Below are positions 51,375-60,750 of a stretch of DNA of 64,000 nt, piece after piece. The translations under genes and the position numbers were made by a program. The stretch is from Pseudomonas hormoni. GTDB taxonomy: Bacteria; Pseudomonadota; Gammaproteobacteria; Pseudomonadales; Pseudomonadaceae. How positions within the stretch are numbered: position 1 is the first letter of the stretch; every line of letters starts with the position of its first letter. Below the pieces are notes generated by a model, which did no database searches, had not been told where the DNA came from, and was given only the letters and a program-made list of their open reading frames with translations. The DNA is taken from the NCBI RefSeq assembly GCF_018502625.1, contig NZ_CP075566.1:1927001-1991000 (forward strand), written 5' to 3'.

Positions 51375-51665
51375 TTAAGCACCATCCGGAATTTTGTTGG
51401 CTTCAACGTCAAACCTGCTCAGCAATGCGGCGCCATCCGAAACACTAAGAATCTGATCGATCGCGGCGATTTTCTGAGTTGCACGTTCGATTTGAAAGTC
51501 AGCGTTGCTGTACACAGTCTCCGCTTCATTATGGAGTGCATAAGCCAAATGGGCCGCGACACGGACGCTCATTGGAGCATCTACATCGCTGCCCAAATAA
51601 TCCGCAAGCAACGTCCTGATCTCAATCAGTGCAAGTGCAAGTAGCCTGGTTTGATCAGTCTGCAT
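51375..51665 (-). CDS. small hypothetical helical protein
   Basis: 96 residues: MQTDQTRLLALALIEIRTLL, VAAHLAYALHNEAETVYSNA, ATQKIAAIDQILSVSDGAAL. Probably all-helical. AGGATCC precedes ATG 51665. The next gene on this strand ends 84 nt downstream. Family not recognised; context suggests accessory or immunity-type genes, without proof. Confidence 0.55.
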   Translation of the reverse strand: MQTDQTRLLALALIEIRTLLADYLGSDVDAPMSVRVAAHLAYALHNEAETVYSNADFQIERATQKIAAIDQILSVSDGAALLSRFDVEANKIPDGA

Positions 51666-51911
51666 AAATGGATCCTGGGTGTTACACCGAGTTTGCGAAC
51701 GGATTTCGCGAGGTTACATAAACTTTCCGCCAGTCAAAAGCGATAGACCGCTTTGGGCGTTTTCAGCCGGTCGCGGCAGGCAGCAGTCGGCCAAGAGTAC
51801 GAAAAATGTATCTGTCCCCAGATATGTATTCACTTGGCGCCGGCCATCAGTTTCCATGCAGTGATGGCTTCATCTCAGTCTGGCAGAATTCGACCAAAAT
51901 CGGATATCAAG

Positions 51912-52178
51912 ATGAGCGGACGTTGGGCAGCGGCAGGCGCACCGTTTGATATTGAAATGATAATTACCGACGCGAAGTCTGGAACAGAAGTGCATCGTTC
52001 ATCAATATCGCATCCCAAGCTCACTTCTATTGGAGGAAGCGCTTTGTATGCAGAAACTTGTAGGGTTGTTTTGAATAAAGGTAGATACAAGTTACTTGTA
52101 CGTCGCATCGGTAACGTCGGTGATCTGGAAAAAACCGGTGTAAATGTAAGCGTCGTTGAGGCCTATCATGGAAAATAG
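51912..52178 (+). CDS. hypothetical protein, possibly a 5'-truncated DUF5625-like fragment
   Basis: 88 residues from ATG 51912: PFDIEMIITDAKSGTEVHRS, NKGRYKLLVRRIGNVGDLEK and VVEAYHGK, a beta-sandwich-like pattern. Frame is open upstream to 51753, but that part overlaps a degenerate intergenic repeat and has no ribosome binding site, so an original N-terminus with signal peptide may be lost. Weak support as a real gene. Confidence 0.42.
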   Translation: MSGRWAAAGAPFDIEMIITDAKSGTEVHRSSISHPKLTSIGGSALYAETCRVVLNKGRYKLLVRRIGNVGDLEKTGVNVSVVEAYHGK

Positions 52179-52318
52179 GAGGGGTTTACGCCCTCACTTA
52201 ATGATTTGTCGACCGTCATTATCGAATAATTAAGGTTAATTTCGTTTTCGACTAAGCTAAGGGTTTGGTGGAAATTGCCAATAAGAATGGAAGCAGCCAC
52301 GTCTACATGAGGTAGCAC

Positions 52319-54328
52319 ATGAGCAATTTACCACCAGCAAGTCCGGAGCATCCTGAAGCTTTTGTACATCCGGTTGCCGTTCCCAGGCTGACACACTGGA
52401 GTAATACCATCCCCAGCCAGTGGGCGCGCTATGGGTTGATTGTCGTGCTGCTCGCAACCAGCTTCTTTGCGGTGTGGTCTTCAGTGACCACTGGACGACT
52501 GGGGCAGGAAGCGATCGCTTCGAGTGTCCTGTCCGACCACTACACAGCGGCGGCGACTGCGGTGGCCGCCGCCGAGTCGCTGGAACGCCTCTATCGCCTG
52601 GAACCGGGGCCGCAAGTACTTCGTCGCTTCAACGAAGCGGTACAGGACCTCACGCGTGCACTCGGGCATATTCAGCGCACCGGGTCGCCTGCTGACCACC
52701 TCCTTGCCCAAAATGTGCTCACGGCACTGACGCCCTTCCTGGACAGCGTCAATAAGTTGTTCAAGGCAGTTGACGATGGCAATGATGCCGAGGCGCGCCG
52801 GATTGACATTGACGAAGGCGACCCGCTGTTCGAAAAGATTGAAAAAGTCGTCTTGCAAGCAGCAGCCGATCACCACAAGGAGTCCATCGTGGCGCTGGAG
52901 AAACTGCGCACGCGGGAGGCCTTCAACGCCGATAGCACTCCCATCGTTTTTATCGCCGGGCTGCTTCTTGCCGGGCTGTTCGCCCAAGTGTTACGACGCA
53001 CGCGTGTCGAGCTCGACAGCCAACGCAAGGACGCTTTGCACGCGTCGCTGCATGACAAGCTCACAGGGCTGGCCAACCGAACCCTCTTGGCCGATCGTTT
53101 CGAGCAGGCACTACGCCTCGGACGCCGCCAGGGCTCAACCACTGGCCTGTTGCTCATCGATCTAGACCGATTCAAGGAAGTCAACGACACCCTGGGGCAT
53201 CACTACGGGGATCGCCTGCTTGACGAGATCGGCAGGCGGTTGATCAGTGAAGCGCGGGAAATCGATACGGTCTGCCGGTTGGGTGGTGATGAGTTTGCGA
53301 TTCTGCTTCCTTCCGTCGAAGGCCTGGAAGGCGCGTTGAAAGCAGCGCAACGGCTGCACAAAGCGATTACCGCATCGTTTGAAATCGATGGGGTCGAACT
53401 GGATGTCGAGGCCAGCTTCGGGGTCGTGGTGTCGGGGGTGCATGGTGATGACCCTTCAATGCTCATGCAGCGTGCCGATATCGCCATGTATGCAGCCAAG
53501 AAACAGGGCAAAGGCATACTCGCCTACGACCCGGGAGCGGATCGGCGCTCACCGGAACGCCTGGCCATGCTCGGAGAACTGCGGCGAGGTCTGGAACGCG
53601 GTGAATTGTTCCTGGAGTACCAACCCAAGGTCAGCCTGAGCACAGGAGAAGTCACTGGCGTGGAGGCATTGGTGCGTTGGCAGCATCCGGTGCGCGGCCT
53701 CGTGAATCCGGATGAGTTCATTCCGTTTGCCGAGCTCACCGGGATCATTGGCTCCCTGACTCAATACGTGCTGAACCTTGCGCTGTCTCAAGTGCGGGCC
53801 TGGGCCGACATCGGGATTTGCATACCGGTTGCCGTGAACATTTCTGCACGCAACCTGCTGGACGACAAATTGGTGGTTCAGATCGTCGATTTGCTTGAGC
53901 AGCACAACTTGAAACCAAACATGCTCATGCTCGAAGTGACCGAGTCCGCGATCATGCTCGATTCCTACGCGGCTCGGACCATCCTGAGGCAGTTACATGC
54001 GATGGGCATCCACATTGCCATCGATGATTTCGGCGTCGGCTATACGAGTCTGGCTCAGTTGAAGGATTTGCCCATCAGCGAACTCAAGATCGACAAATCC
54101 TTTGTACTGGCGATGCAAAGCGATCAAGCCAACGAGCTAATCGTACGGAGCGTTGTCGATCTTGGTCACAATCTTGGCATGACGGTCATTGCTGAAGGCG
54201 TAGAAACTGCCGGCGTGCTCGATGCGCTGGGCGATTACCATTGCGACATGGCCCAGGGTTTTCATGTCTGCCGACCGGTAAGCGCCAAAGCGTTCGTGCA
54301 GTGGTATGAAGAGCGAGAGCGCAAGTAG
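52319..54328 (+). CDS. membrane-bound GGDEF/EAL protein
   Basis: 669 residues. TM1 at about 38-57, a periplasmic helical four-helix-bundle-like region (about 60-200), TM2 at about 205-225, then GGDEF (RLGGDEFAILL near residue 322, intact active site) and EAL (VEALVRWQHP near 448, with EVTES, IDDFGVGYTSLAQLKDLPIS and IAEGVET). Both catalytic sites look complete, so it may make or degrade cyclic di-GMP at the inner membrane depending on signal. GAGGTA lies before ATG 52319. No obvious partner gene. Confidence 0.94.
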   Translation: MSNLPPASPEHPEAFVHPVAVPRLTHWSNTIPSQWARYGLIVVLLATSFFAVWSSVTTGRLGQEAIASSVLSDHYTAAATAVAAAESLERLYRLEPGPQVLRRFNEAVQDLTRALGHIQRTGSPADHLLAQNVLTALTPFLDSVNKLFKAVDDGNDAEARRIDIDEGDPLFEKIEKVVLQAAADHHKESIVALEKLRTREAFNADSTPIVFIAGLLLAGLFAQVLRRTRVELDSQRKDALHASLHDKLTGLANRTLLADRFEQALRLGRRQGSTTGLLLIDLDRFKEVNDTLGHHYGDRLLDEIGRRLISEAREIDTVCRLGGDEFAILLPSVEGLEGALKAAQRLHKAITASFEIDGVELDVEASFGVVVSGVHGDDPSMLMQRADIAMYAAKKQGKGILAYDPGADRRSPERLAMLGELRRGLERGELFLEYQPKVSLSTGEVTGVEALVRWQHPVRGLVNPDEFIPFAELTGIIGSLTQYVLNLALSQVRAWADIGICIPVAVNISARNLLDDKLVVQIVDLLEQHNLKPNMLMLEVTESAIMLDSYAARTILRQLHAMGIHIAIDDFGVGYTSLAQLKDLPISELKIDKSFVLAMQSDQANELIVRSVVDLGHNLGMTVIAEGVETAGVLDALGDYHCDMAQGFHVCRPVSAKAFVQWYEERERK

Positions 54329-54813
54329 CTCGATCGCGTCTCACCATTAGAAATCCTCGCCGATTTCGGCCTGTCACGTCCGACGCACCCGAACGACTCC
54401 TAAACCGCAAACACCGGTCACTGTCCGTTACTGGCTGTGGATTCAACCGGTCGATGCAACACTCCTTCTGCTAACACAGAATTTAGTTGTGTTGCATCGA
54501 CCGGTTGAATCCACAACCCAAAGCTGCCCCTCGCGGAGGGAAGCAGCCGGCCAAAAGTGGACATGCCCTTGCGCATTTGCCCTTGTAAACCGTCATTGCA
54601 TTGCCTCCATTGCAGCGTCAAAACCTCAGCTTGAACCCCAGCGCTTCAGAGCCCTGCCCATTGCGCTCAAAGCTTTGCTGATATCTCAGATAATAATTGA
54701 GCCGTCAGCATCTTAAGTGGATGAACCATTGGCCGAGTTCGGCAAGAATGGCGATCTGCATGTGCCCTTGCAAACGCTAGGCGTTACTCCGGTGCTCGCC
54801 CGAACCGTCGTGG
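54329..54813. other. gap after the GGDEF/EAL gene
   Basis: 485 nt without a supported gene. It contains the 80-bp hairpin described separately (54436-54515), a degenerate AGCAGCCGGCCAAAAG repeat near 54540 that resembles ones near 50945 and 51764, and the sequence downstream of the convergent LysR gene. Confidence 0.5.
54436..54515. repeat. 27-bp perfect inverted repeat (hairpin-forming)
   Basis: Arms 54436-54462 and 54489-54515 are perfect complements over 27 bp (core CAACCGGTCGATGCAAC / GTTGCATCGACCGGTTG) with a 26-nt spacer that has its own small TTCTG/CAGAA stem. The arm sequence looks like an insertion-sequence terminal region occurring twice head-to-head. No transposase frame lies between. 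Confidence 0.88.
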
Positions 54814-55743
54814 TCACGCATCCGTGCCAGTCAGGCTGTCATCTGGTGGCAAGCGATCCACCCGTAATGCATCAACGACCAGCGAAAATGCCTGGGAAGG
54901 TTGCCGGCGGCTGGGGTAGTACAGGTGAAAACCGCCGAAAGGCTCACACCAGTCTTCCAGCACCCGAACCAGACGGCCTTGAGCCAGTTGTGAGGCAAAC
55001 TCGTCCTCGGGCAGGTAAGCGATGCCCAGCCCGCTGGCCGCTGCATCGGCAATATGGGTCGTGGAGTTGAATACCAATTGGCCGGCTACCCGCACTTTCA
55101 GCTTCTTGCCCTGGCGCTCGAATTCCCACGCGTCCATGCCGTCATAAGTCGGGAAACGTATGTCGATGCAGCGATGTGCTGCCAGGTCGCGAGGGTGTTC
55201 AGGGACGGGGTTTTGGGCGAAATAGCTTGGCGCTGCCACGACCGCCATTCGTATAGCCGGGCCGATGGGCACGGCAATCATGTCTTGGGCCACCGTGTCG
55301 CTGAAGCGCACGCCGGCATCGAAGCGGTCGGCGACGATATCGCGAAAGCCATAGTTGATATCAAATTCCAGCTTGATATCCGGGTACATCTGCAGCAGTG
55401 GCGTGAGCTTGGGTAGCAGCGTGGTCTTGATGATGTTGTCACCGCAGGTGATCCGCACCGTGCCGGCCGGCTTGTCGCGCAGCTCGGTCAAGGCTTCCAC
55501 TTCGGCCTCGATTTCATCGAAGCGATGGCCCACCGCTTCCAGCAGCCGCTCACCCGCTGTGGTCAGAGAAACGCTGCGCGTGGTGCGGGTAAGCAGGCGA
55601 ATTTTTAGACGTGCCTCCAAGGCCGAAACCACCTGGCTCACTGCCGATTGGGTCACCCCCAGTTGCACCGCCGCGCGGGTAAAGCTGCCCACGCGCGCCA
55701 CGGTGACAAAGGCCAGAAGATCGTTGAAGTTTTGTTTAGCCAT
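54814..55743 (-). CDS. LysR-family regulator
   Basis: 309 residues. HTH in residues 1-62 (NDLLAFVTVARVGSFTRAAV, LGVTQSAVSQVVSALEARL), effector domain after about 90 (GTVRITCGDNIIKTTLLPKL; GLGIAYLPEDEFASQL). Belongs to the large group that controls neighbouring oxidoreductase or efflux genes. Divergent from the hydrolase operon starting at 55923; the intergenic region holds a perfect 8-bp inverted repeat that may be its site. Confidence 0.93.
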   Translation of the reverse strand: MAKQNFNDLLAFVTVARVGSFTRAAVQLGVTQSAVSQVVSALEARLKIRLLTRTTRSVSLTTAGERLLEAVGHRFDEIEAEVEALTELRDKPAGTVRITCGDNIIKTTLLPKLTPLLQMYPDIKLEFDINYGFRDIVADRFDAGVRFSDTVAQDMIAVPIGPAIRMAVVAAPSYFAQNPVPEHPRDLAAHRCIDIRFPTYDGMDAWEFERQGKKLKVRVAGQLVFNSTTHIADAAASGLGIAYLPEDEFASQLAQGRLVRVLEDWCEPFGGFHLYYPSRRQPSQAFSLVVDALRVDRLPPDDSLTGTDA

Positions 55744-55762
55744 CGCGATAGCACTCGGGCGA

Positions 55763-55810
55763 TTGATTAGACCTTCTTATATCCGCATTAAGTATTCATT
55801 AGCTAATCAA
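55763..55810. promoter_or_regulatory. candidate LysR dyad and promoter of the hydrolase operon
   Basis: TTGATTAG (55763-55770) and CTAATCAA (55803-55810) are perfect complements 32 bp apart, with AT-rich sequence (TTATATCCGCATTAAGTATTC) between. It lies 20 nt upstream of the LysR gene start and about 115 nt upstream of the hydrolase start. Confidence 0.5.
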
Positions 55811-55922
55811 AATCCGGTCAGTCAGCAACAATAGCTGCAATCCCAGCCCCTGCATGAAGAGGGTGCGAGCTCGGCACTAACAGCCAACGTCGTCGTTAGC
55901 TTTCCCCTGATAAGGACGCCCC

Positions 55923-56951
55923 ATGAAAAAACTTCTCGTAATGCTCGGTTTTTTGCTCAGTTCATTTACCGCGTCAGGAGCCGATATGTCCAACGGTGCA
56001 GATAACTTCTTCAAAAGTGACAAGGTGACCGTGGAAAAGGTCAGCTTCAAAAATCAGTACCAGCTCAATGTGGTGGGCAATCTCTTCATTCCTAAAGGTC
56101 AGGCCAACGCTGCTCGCAGCCCGGCCATTATCGTTGGCCACCCCATGGGCGCGGTAAAGGAGCAAAGCTCCAACCTGTATGCGCAAAAACTCGCGGAACA
56201 GGGCTTCGTTACCCTGGCGCTGGATTTGTCGTTCTGGGGCGAAAGCGAAGGTAGCCCACGCAATGCGGTGCTGCCGGACATGTACGCCGAGGACTTCAGC
56301 GCCGCCGTGGATTATCTCGGAACGCGGCCCTTTATCGACCGTCAGCGCATCGGCGTGCTGGGTATCTGTGGCAGCGGTAGCTTTGTGATCAGCGCGGCCA
56401 AGATCGACCCGCGCATGAAAGCCATCGCCACTGTCAGCATGTACGACATGGGCGCCGCCAACCGCAACGGCCTCAAGCATTCGCAAACCCTTGAGCAGCG
56501 CAAGCAGGTCATCGCAGCTGCGGCCGAGCAGCGTTATGTGGAATTCACGGGCGGCAAGATCGAATACACCGGCGGCACTGTGCAGGAGCTCAATACCGAC
56601 ACCCACCCTATTCAGCGCGAGTTCTTTGACTTCTACCGCACCCCGCGTGGCGAATTCACCCCAACAAGCTCCTCGCCCCAACAGACCACCCGCCCGACGC
56701 TGAGCAGCAACACCAAGTTCATGAATTTCTACCCATTCGTAGATATCGAGAGTATTTCGCCCCGCCCGATGCTGTTTGTCGCAGGTGAAAACGCCCACTC
56801 CCGCGAGTTCAGCGAAGAGGCGTTTCGCCTGGCGGGTGAACCTAAAGAGTTGGTCATTGTGCCTGACGCCGGCCATGTCGATCTGTATGACCGGGTGAAC
56901 CTGATCCCTTTCGCCAAGCTGACCCAGTTCTTCCAAACCCACCTGAAGTAA
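55923..56951 (+). CDS. exported alpha/beta hydrolase with Cys nucleophile (dienelactone hydrolase-like)
   Basis: 342 residues with a signal peptide (MLGFLLSSFTASGA, cleavage near 20). The fold is alpha/beta hydrolase: PAIIVGHPMGAVKEQSSNLY, ALDLSFWGESEGSPRN and the nucleophile elbow GVLGICGSGSF with Cys149 in place of Ser, as in dienelactone hydrolases; the catalytic His lies in DAGHVDLYD near the C-terminus. First gene of the operon divergent from LysR. Substrate unknown. The conserved Cys suggests hydrolysis of an activated ester or lactone in the periplasm. Confidence 0.86.
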   Translation: MKKLLVMLGFLLSSFTASGADMSNGADNFFKSDKVTVEKVSFKNQYQLNVVGNLFIPKGQANAARSPAIIVGHPMGAVKEQSSNLYAQKLAEQGFVTLALDLSFWGESEGSPRNAVLPDMYAEDFSAAVDYLGTRPFIDRQRIGVLGICGSGSFVISAAKIDPRMKAIATVSMYDMGAANRNGLKHSQTLEQRKQVIAAAAEQRYVEFTGGKIEYTGGTVQELNTDTHPIQREFFDFYRTPRGEFTPTSSSPQQTTRPTLSSNTKFMNFYPFVDIESISPRPMLFVAGENAHSREFSEEAFRLAGEPKELVIVPDAGHVDLYDRVNLIPFAKLTQFFQTHLK

Positions 56952-56984
56952 CCGGCAAGTACCACAGAGGCTATTCGATCTACG

Positions 56985-58205
56985 ATGAACAACACTTGCG
57001 CTGACACCCAATTGGGCGCTACCTCCGCCAGTGAAACAGGCACGCGTGCCAGTAGCTGGGGCGGCGTTTATGCGATGACATTGTGCGTGTTCGCGCTGAT
57101 CGCATCGGAGTTCATGCCCGTCAGCCTGCTGACGCCGTTGGCAGACGACCTGCAGGTGAGCCAGGGCTTGGCAGGCCAGGGGCTGGCCATCTCCGGCGCG
57201 TTTGCAGTGTTGGCCAGCCTATCCATCAGTTGGATCGCCGGCAGTGTCAACAGAAAGACCCTGTTGTTGGCGCTGACCGGTTTGATGGCAGTGTCGGGCG
57301 CCGTTGTGGCACTTGCCCCGAACTACCTGACCTACATGGTCGGGCGCGCCCTGATTGGCATGGTGATCGGCGGCTTCTGGTCGATGTCGGCAGCCACCGC
57401 GATGCGCTTGGTTCCGGCCAGGCAGGTGCCCAGGGCGTTGGCGGTTTTCAACGGCGGCAACGCCCTGGCAACGGTGGTGGCGGCGCCACTGGGCAGTTAT
57501 CTGGGATCGGTCGTAGGTTGGCGTGGTGCATTTCTCTGTCTGGTTCCGGTGGCGCTGATCGCCCTGGTCTGGCAATGGATCAGCCTGCCAAGTATGCCAA
57601 CGCAGGAGCGCTCGCCGGGTGCTGGCAATGTTTTCAAACTGCTGAAGAATCGCACGGTGGCGCTGGGCATGGCCGCCAGCGGCCTGTTTTTCATGGGCCA
57701 GTTCACGCTGTTCACTTACCTGCGGCCGTTTCTGGAAACAGTCACCCTGGTCGACGTGCCGACGCTTTCCTTGCTGCTATTGGCGCTCGGAGTGGCTGGC
57801 TTTTTTGGCACGACGATGATCGGCGGAGTGCTGAGACGCAGCCTCTACGGCACCCTGAGTACGATTTCACTGCTGATGGCCTTGATTGCTTTGACGCTGA
57901 TTCCTTCCGGTACTTGGGTTATCGCCGTGGCGGTACTGTTGGGGCTCTGGGGATTTATTGCGACGGCAGCGCCCGTGGGCTGGTGGAGTTGGATCGCGCA
58001 CGCCTTGCCACATCACGCCGAGGCGGGCGGTGGACTGATGGTGGCAATCGTGCAGTTGGCCATCGCAGTGGGTTCCACCGTGGGTGGCGTACTGTTTGAC
58101 ACTCTCGGCTACCAGAGCACTTTTATCGCCAGCGCAGCGCTGTTGATGCTAGCCGCCTTGTTGACGTTCCTAACCTCCCGTTCGCCGGTGTCGCACACCC
58201 GGTGA
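56985..58205 (+). CDS. MFS transporter, DHA1 family (NepI/AraJ-like)
   Basis: 406 residues, 12 TM helices: ALIASEFMPVSLLTPLADDL (typical for the DHA1 purine-ribonucleoside/arabinose efflux branch), WIAGSVNRKTLLLAL, GRALIGMVIGGFWSMSAATA and WWSWIAHALPHHAEAGGGLM. Likely proton-driven exporter. 33 nt after the hydrolase gene. Exported product unknown; it probably removes a compound related to the hydrolase substrate. Confidence 0.9.
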   Translation: MNNTCADTQLGATSASETGTRASSWGGVYAMTLCVFALIASEFMPVSLLTPLADDLQVSQGLAGQGLAISGAFAVLASLSISWIAGSVNRKTLLLALTGLMAVSGAVVALAPNYLTYMVGRALIGMVIGGFWSMSAATAMRLVPARQVPRALAVFNGGNALATVVAAPLGSYLGSVVGWRGAFLCLVPVALIALVWQWISLPSMPTQERSPGAGNVFKLLKNRTVALGMAASGLFFMGQFTLFTYLRPFLETVTLVDVPTLSLLLLALGVAGFFGTTMIGGVLRRSLYGTLSTISLLMALIALTLIPSGTWVIAVAVLLGLWGFIATAAPVGWWSWIAHALPHHAEAGGGLMVAIVQLAIAVGSTVGGVLFDTLGYQSTFIASAALLMLAALLTFLTSRSPVSHTR

Positions 58206-58229
58206 CCATCCATTCGGTGGAGCAAGGCC

Positions 58230-58718
58230 ATGCATACGCGCAGTCTCGGCACCGATTACTCCCAAGGCTGGAAGGGCTTCTGGTTGGCGGCATTGATGCC
58301 ATTGGCCCTATCGGTTTTACCCCTCGCAGCTGCGACGGATATCGCAGGCCCGTCAACAGGCATGGAGAACACCACGATGTGGATGACCGTCGGCCAACAG
58401 CGTTTCGGCATATCCCTTGAAGATAACCCGACCACTCGGGAGCTTGTCACCCGATTGCCGCTCAGCCTGGACATGACCGAGCTGCACAGCAACGAAAAGT
58501 ACGCCACCTTAGATCATCCACTCCCCACCCAAGCCTACCGGCCCGGAACCATCCACAACGGCGATTTGCTTTTGTACGGCACAGACACCTTGGTGGTCTT
58601 TTATCAAACCTTTACCTCGTCCTACTCCTATTCCCGTCTCGGCCGCATCGACAACCCGGCAGGTCTTGCCAAGGCCCTGGGTCGTGACGATGTACGTGTG
58701 ACATTTTCCGTTGATTAG
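58230..58718 (+). CDS. exported cyclophilin-like fold protein
   Basis: 162 residues with a signal-type N-terminus (FWLAALMPLALSVLPLAAAT, cleavage near 36). The mature domain (MWMTVGQQRFGISLEDNPTT, LPLSLDMTELHSNEKYATLD, GDLLLYGTDTLVVFYQTFTS, YSYSRLGRIDNPAGLAKALG) matches the cyclophilin-like domain family, which is not a proven prolyl isomerase. 24 nt after the transporter gene. Confidence 0.8.
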   Translation: MHTRSLGTDYSQGWKGFWLAALMPLALSVLPLAAATDIAGPSTGMENTTMWMTVGQQRFGISLEDNPTTRELVTRLPLSLDMTELHSNEKYATLDHPLPTQAYRPGTIHNGDLLLYGTDTLVVFYQTFTSSYSYSRLGRIDNPAGLAKALGRDDVRVTFSVD

Positions 58719-58797
58719 GGTTGCCATGGCCAGCGCGACTTGCACTTTTCAAGTGCTGCACACCAGCCCCCACTAAAACGTGACACTGGAGTTTTCC

Positions 58798-59295
58798 ATG
58801 ACGCCCATACACTCAACCTCACCCCTGGCTGCACTGGCGCTGCTCTCTGCCACGTACTTCGCGCCAGTTGTCGCGGCAGAGCAGAACCCGAACAGCCAGC
58901 AAATCACTCGTGCGGGAGAGCAGGGCTCGGTGACGGGGCCTGCCGAATATTTCACTGGCCGCGTAAGGCTCGACCCATTGACCGCTGCAACGGCCGACCT
59001 CAACACCTCAACGCTCCACGTCACCTTTGAGCCTGGCGCGCGTTCGGCCTGGCACACGCACCCTGCCGGGCAATATCTGGTGGTGACAGCGGGGGTAGGG
59101 CGTACTCAGGAGTGGGGGGAGCCCTTGCAAGAATTACGTCCTGGTGATGTGGTGTGGTGCCCGCCGGGGGTTAAGCACTGGCATGGCGCCGCGCCTTCGA
59201 CTGCCATGACACACATGGCTATTACTGGCACGAAAAACGGCAACAACGTCAGTTGGATGGAGAAAGTAAGCGATGAACAGTACCCAGCCGAGTAA
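58798..59295 (+). CDS. exported cupin-domain protein
   Basis: 165 residues with a signal peptide ([20 protein letters not shown], cleavage near 29). Cupin motif 1: [20 protein letters not shown]; motif 2: [20 protein letters not shown], with the metal-binding His and an unusual Cys. Similar secreted cupins are found with carboxymuconolactone decarboxylase-family partners. ATG 58798 has TGGAG upstream. Overlaps the next gene by 23 nt. Confidence 0.87.
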   Translation: MTPIHSTSPLAALALLSATYFAPVVAAEQNPNSQQITRAGEQGSVTGPAEYFTGRVRLDPLTAATADLNTSTLHVTFEPGARSAWHTHPAGQYLVVTAGVGRTQEWGEPLQELRPGDVVWCPPGVKHWHGAAPSTAMTHMAITGTKNGNNVSWMEKVSDEQYPAE

Positions 59296-60034
59296 GCGCT
59301 ACCATGTCCTGTTGGGAGCGCTGGGCTTGGTAATCCTGGGAAATTTCGCCTGGGCCGAGATATCCAACGCCAGTACTTCCCCCAAACCGGAGACACACAT
59401 AGTGAGTGAGAAGACTTTAACCGCCAGGCAACAAGCCATTGCCCCTATCGGCGCCAGCATGGCGGTCGGCGATATGCCCCGTTTGCACGACGCGCTCAAT
59501 CACGGTCTCGATGCCGGGATGACGATAAGCGAGAGTAAAGAGATCCTGGTTCAACTCTATGCCTATGCTGGGTTCCCGCGCAGCCTCAATGCCCTGTCGC
59601 TGCTGATGAAAGTCCTGCAAGAACGTGCCTCACGGGGTATTCATGATGCGCCGGGACGCGATCCAGGCCCTGTTCCCTCGGGGCGCGCTTTGCTCGACCT
59701 GGGCACCGACAATCAAACCCGGCTGTTGGGCTTGCCGGTGTCAGGCCCGCTGTTTGAATTCGCCCCCGCCATTGATCAGTTTTTGAAGGGCCACCTGTTT
59801 GGTGACATCTTTGCCCGCGACAACCTTGAATGGGCTGACCGGGAACTGGCCACCGTCGGGGCCATCGCCGCGATGCCAGGGTTAGAGCCGCAGCTAGAGT
59901 CGCATCTGAAGATCAGCATGAATGTTGGCCTGACAGTACAGCAGCTGCATCAGGTGGCTAGCGAACTGAAGACAGGCGGTGAACCGGATGGAGCTAAGCG
60001 TATTTTAGTGGCCTTGGAGAAAATCAGCGGCTGA
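59273..60034 (+). CDS. exported carboxymuconolactone decarboxylase (CMD)-family protein
   Basis: 253 residues with an N-terminal signal or anchor ([18 protein letters not shown], near 12-30). Two CMD repeats: [20 protein letters not shown] (about 83-102) and [20 protein letters not shown] (about 184-203). The redox CxxC pair of AhpD-like members is absent, so decarboxylase or isomerase-type chemistry or a binding role is more likely than peroxidase support. Last gene of the operon. Start overlaps the cupin gene. Confidence 0.85.
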   Translation: MNSTQPSKRYHVLLGALGLVILGNFAWAEISNASTSPKPETHIVSEKTLTARQQAIAPIGASMAVGDMPRLHDALNHGLDAGMTISESKEILVQLYAYAGFPRSLNALSLLMKVLQERASRGIHDAPGRDPGPVPSGRALLDLGTDNQTRLLGLPVSGPLFEFAPAIDQFLKGHLFGDIFARDNLEWADRELATVGAIAAMPGLEPQLESHLKISMNVGLTVQQLHQVASELKTGGEPDGAKRILVALEKISG

Positions 60035-60417
60035 ACGCGGTATCAGGCAGGGAGTAATTGATGAGCTGGCTAATTACAGTTATCACCGTTTAACGGTTCT
60101 TATTTTGAGACCGGCCGCTAACTACTTATGCAGAGATGCCGGTAAATCAGGTATAGCTTGTCATCTCGCGGATCGGCGACTTCGGCATAAGTACACCTCG
60201 CTTGGAAGTATGAAGAGTCCTTAAAAATGCCGAGGGGGGTGCGTTGATGCTAACTGTGCTCGCAGAACGACTTGGCGAACGTCTGCTTCAGCCGAAAGCT
60301 GCCTGTCGCAAACCGTAACCGTTCGGGCAACACACCTTCCTGACACCGTCGCTTGAGGCGATGGTGTCCACCTAAATTTAAGTGGACACCATTTTTAGCC
60401 TTTTTAAGCGGACGCCC
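60035..60417. other. gap between the CMD gene and the IS66 transposase genes
   Basis: No gene is supported. The left end of the IS66 element, marked by GTAACCGTTCGGGCAACACA and AACACACCTT (60329-60338), lies at about 60315. A short palindrome GGTGTCCAC-CTAAATTTAA-GTGGACACC follows at about 60363-60390 and may regulate transposase expression. Confidence 0.5.
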
Positions 60418-60750
60418 ATGCCACAAGAACGCCGTTCTTATTCCAAGTCTTTCAAGGCCCAAGTCATTGCCGAATGCGCGCAGCCTGACAGCTCGATTAC
60501 CAATGTCGCCTTGACTCACAACCTCAACGCTAACCTCGTCCATAAATGGATTCGGGCGTACACACAGAAAAACCTGGCGCAGCAAACTGCCTTTATTCCG
60601 GTCAAGGCAGCGCCGCCGATAGCGACGCAGCAAGTTCTTCCTGCCACGATTCGAGTCGAAGTGCCTCATTCAAAGGGGGTAGTCGTGGTGAGTTGGCCGG
60701 CAGAATGTGCAGCGGCATGCTCCGCGTTCTTACGAGACCTGCTGCGTTGA
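60418..60750 (+). CDS. tnpA: IS66 accessory protein TnpA
   Basis: 110 residues with an N-terminal helix-turn-helix (YSKSFKAQVIAECAQPDSSI, NLNANLVHKWIRAYT) and a C-terminal VEVPHSKGVVVVSWPAECAA segment typical of the IS66 first gene. ATG 60418. Its stop overlaps the tnpB start (TTGA). Required for transposition in known IS66 elements. Confidence 0.9.
   Translation: MPQERRSYSKSFKAQVIAECAQPDSSITNVALTHNLNANLVHKWIRAYTQKNLAQQTAFIPVKAAPPIATQQVLPATIRVEVPHSKGVVVVSWPAECAAACSAFLRDLLR

Noticed and set aside
60546..60746. Longer N-terminus for IS66 TnpB
   Set aside because: It overlaps tnpA in another frame; the family starts at the MIRIDTIWLATEP block and a TTGA overlap is available.
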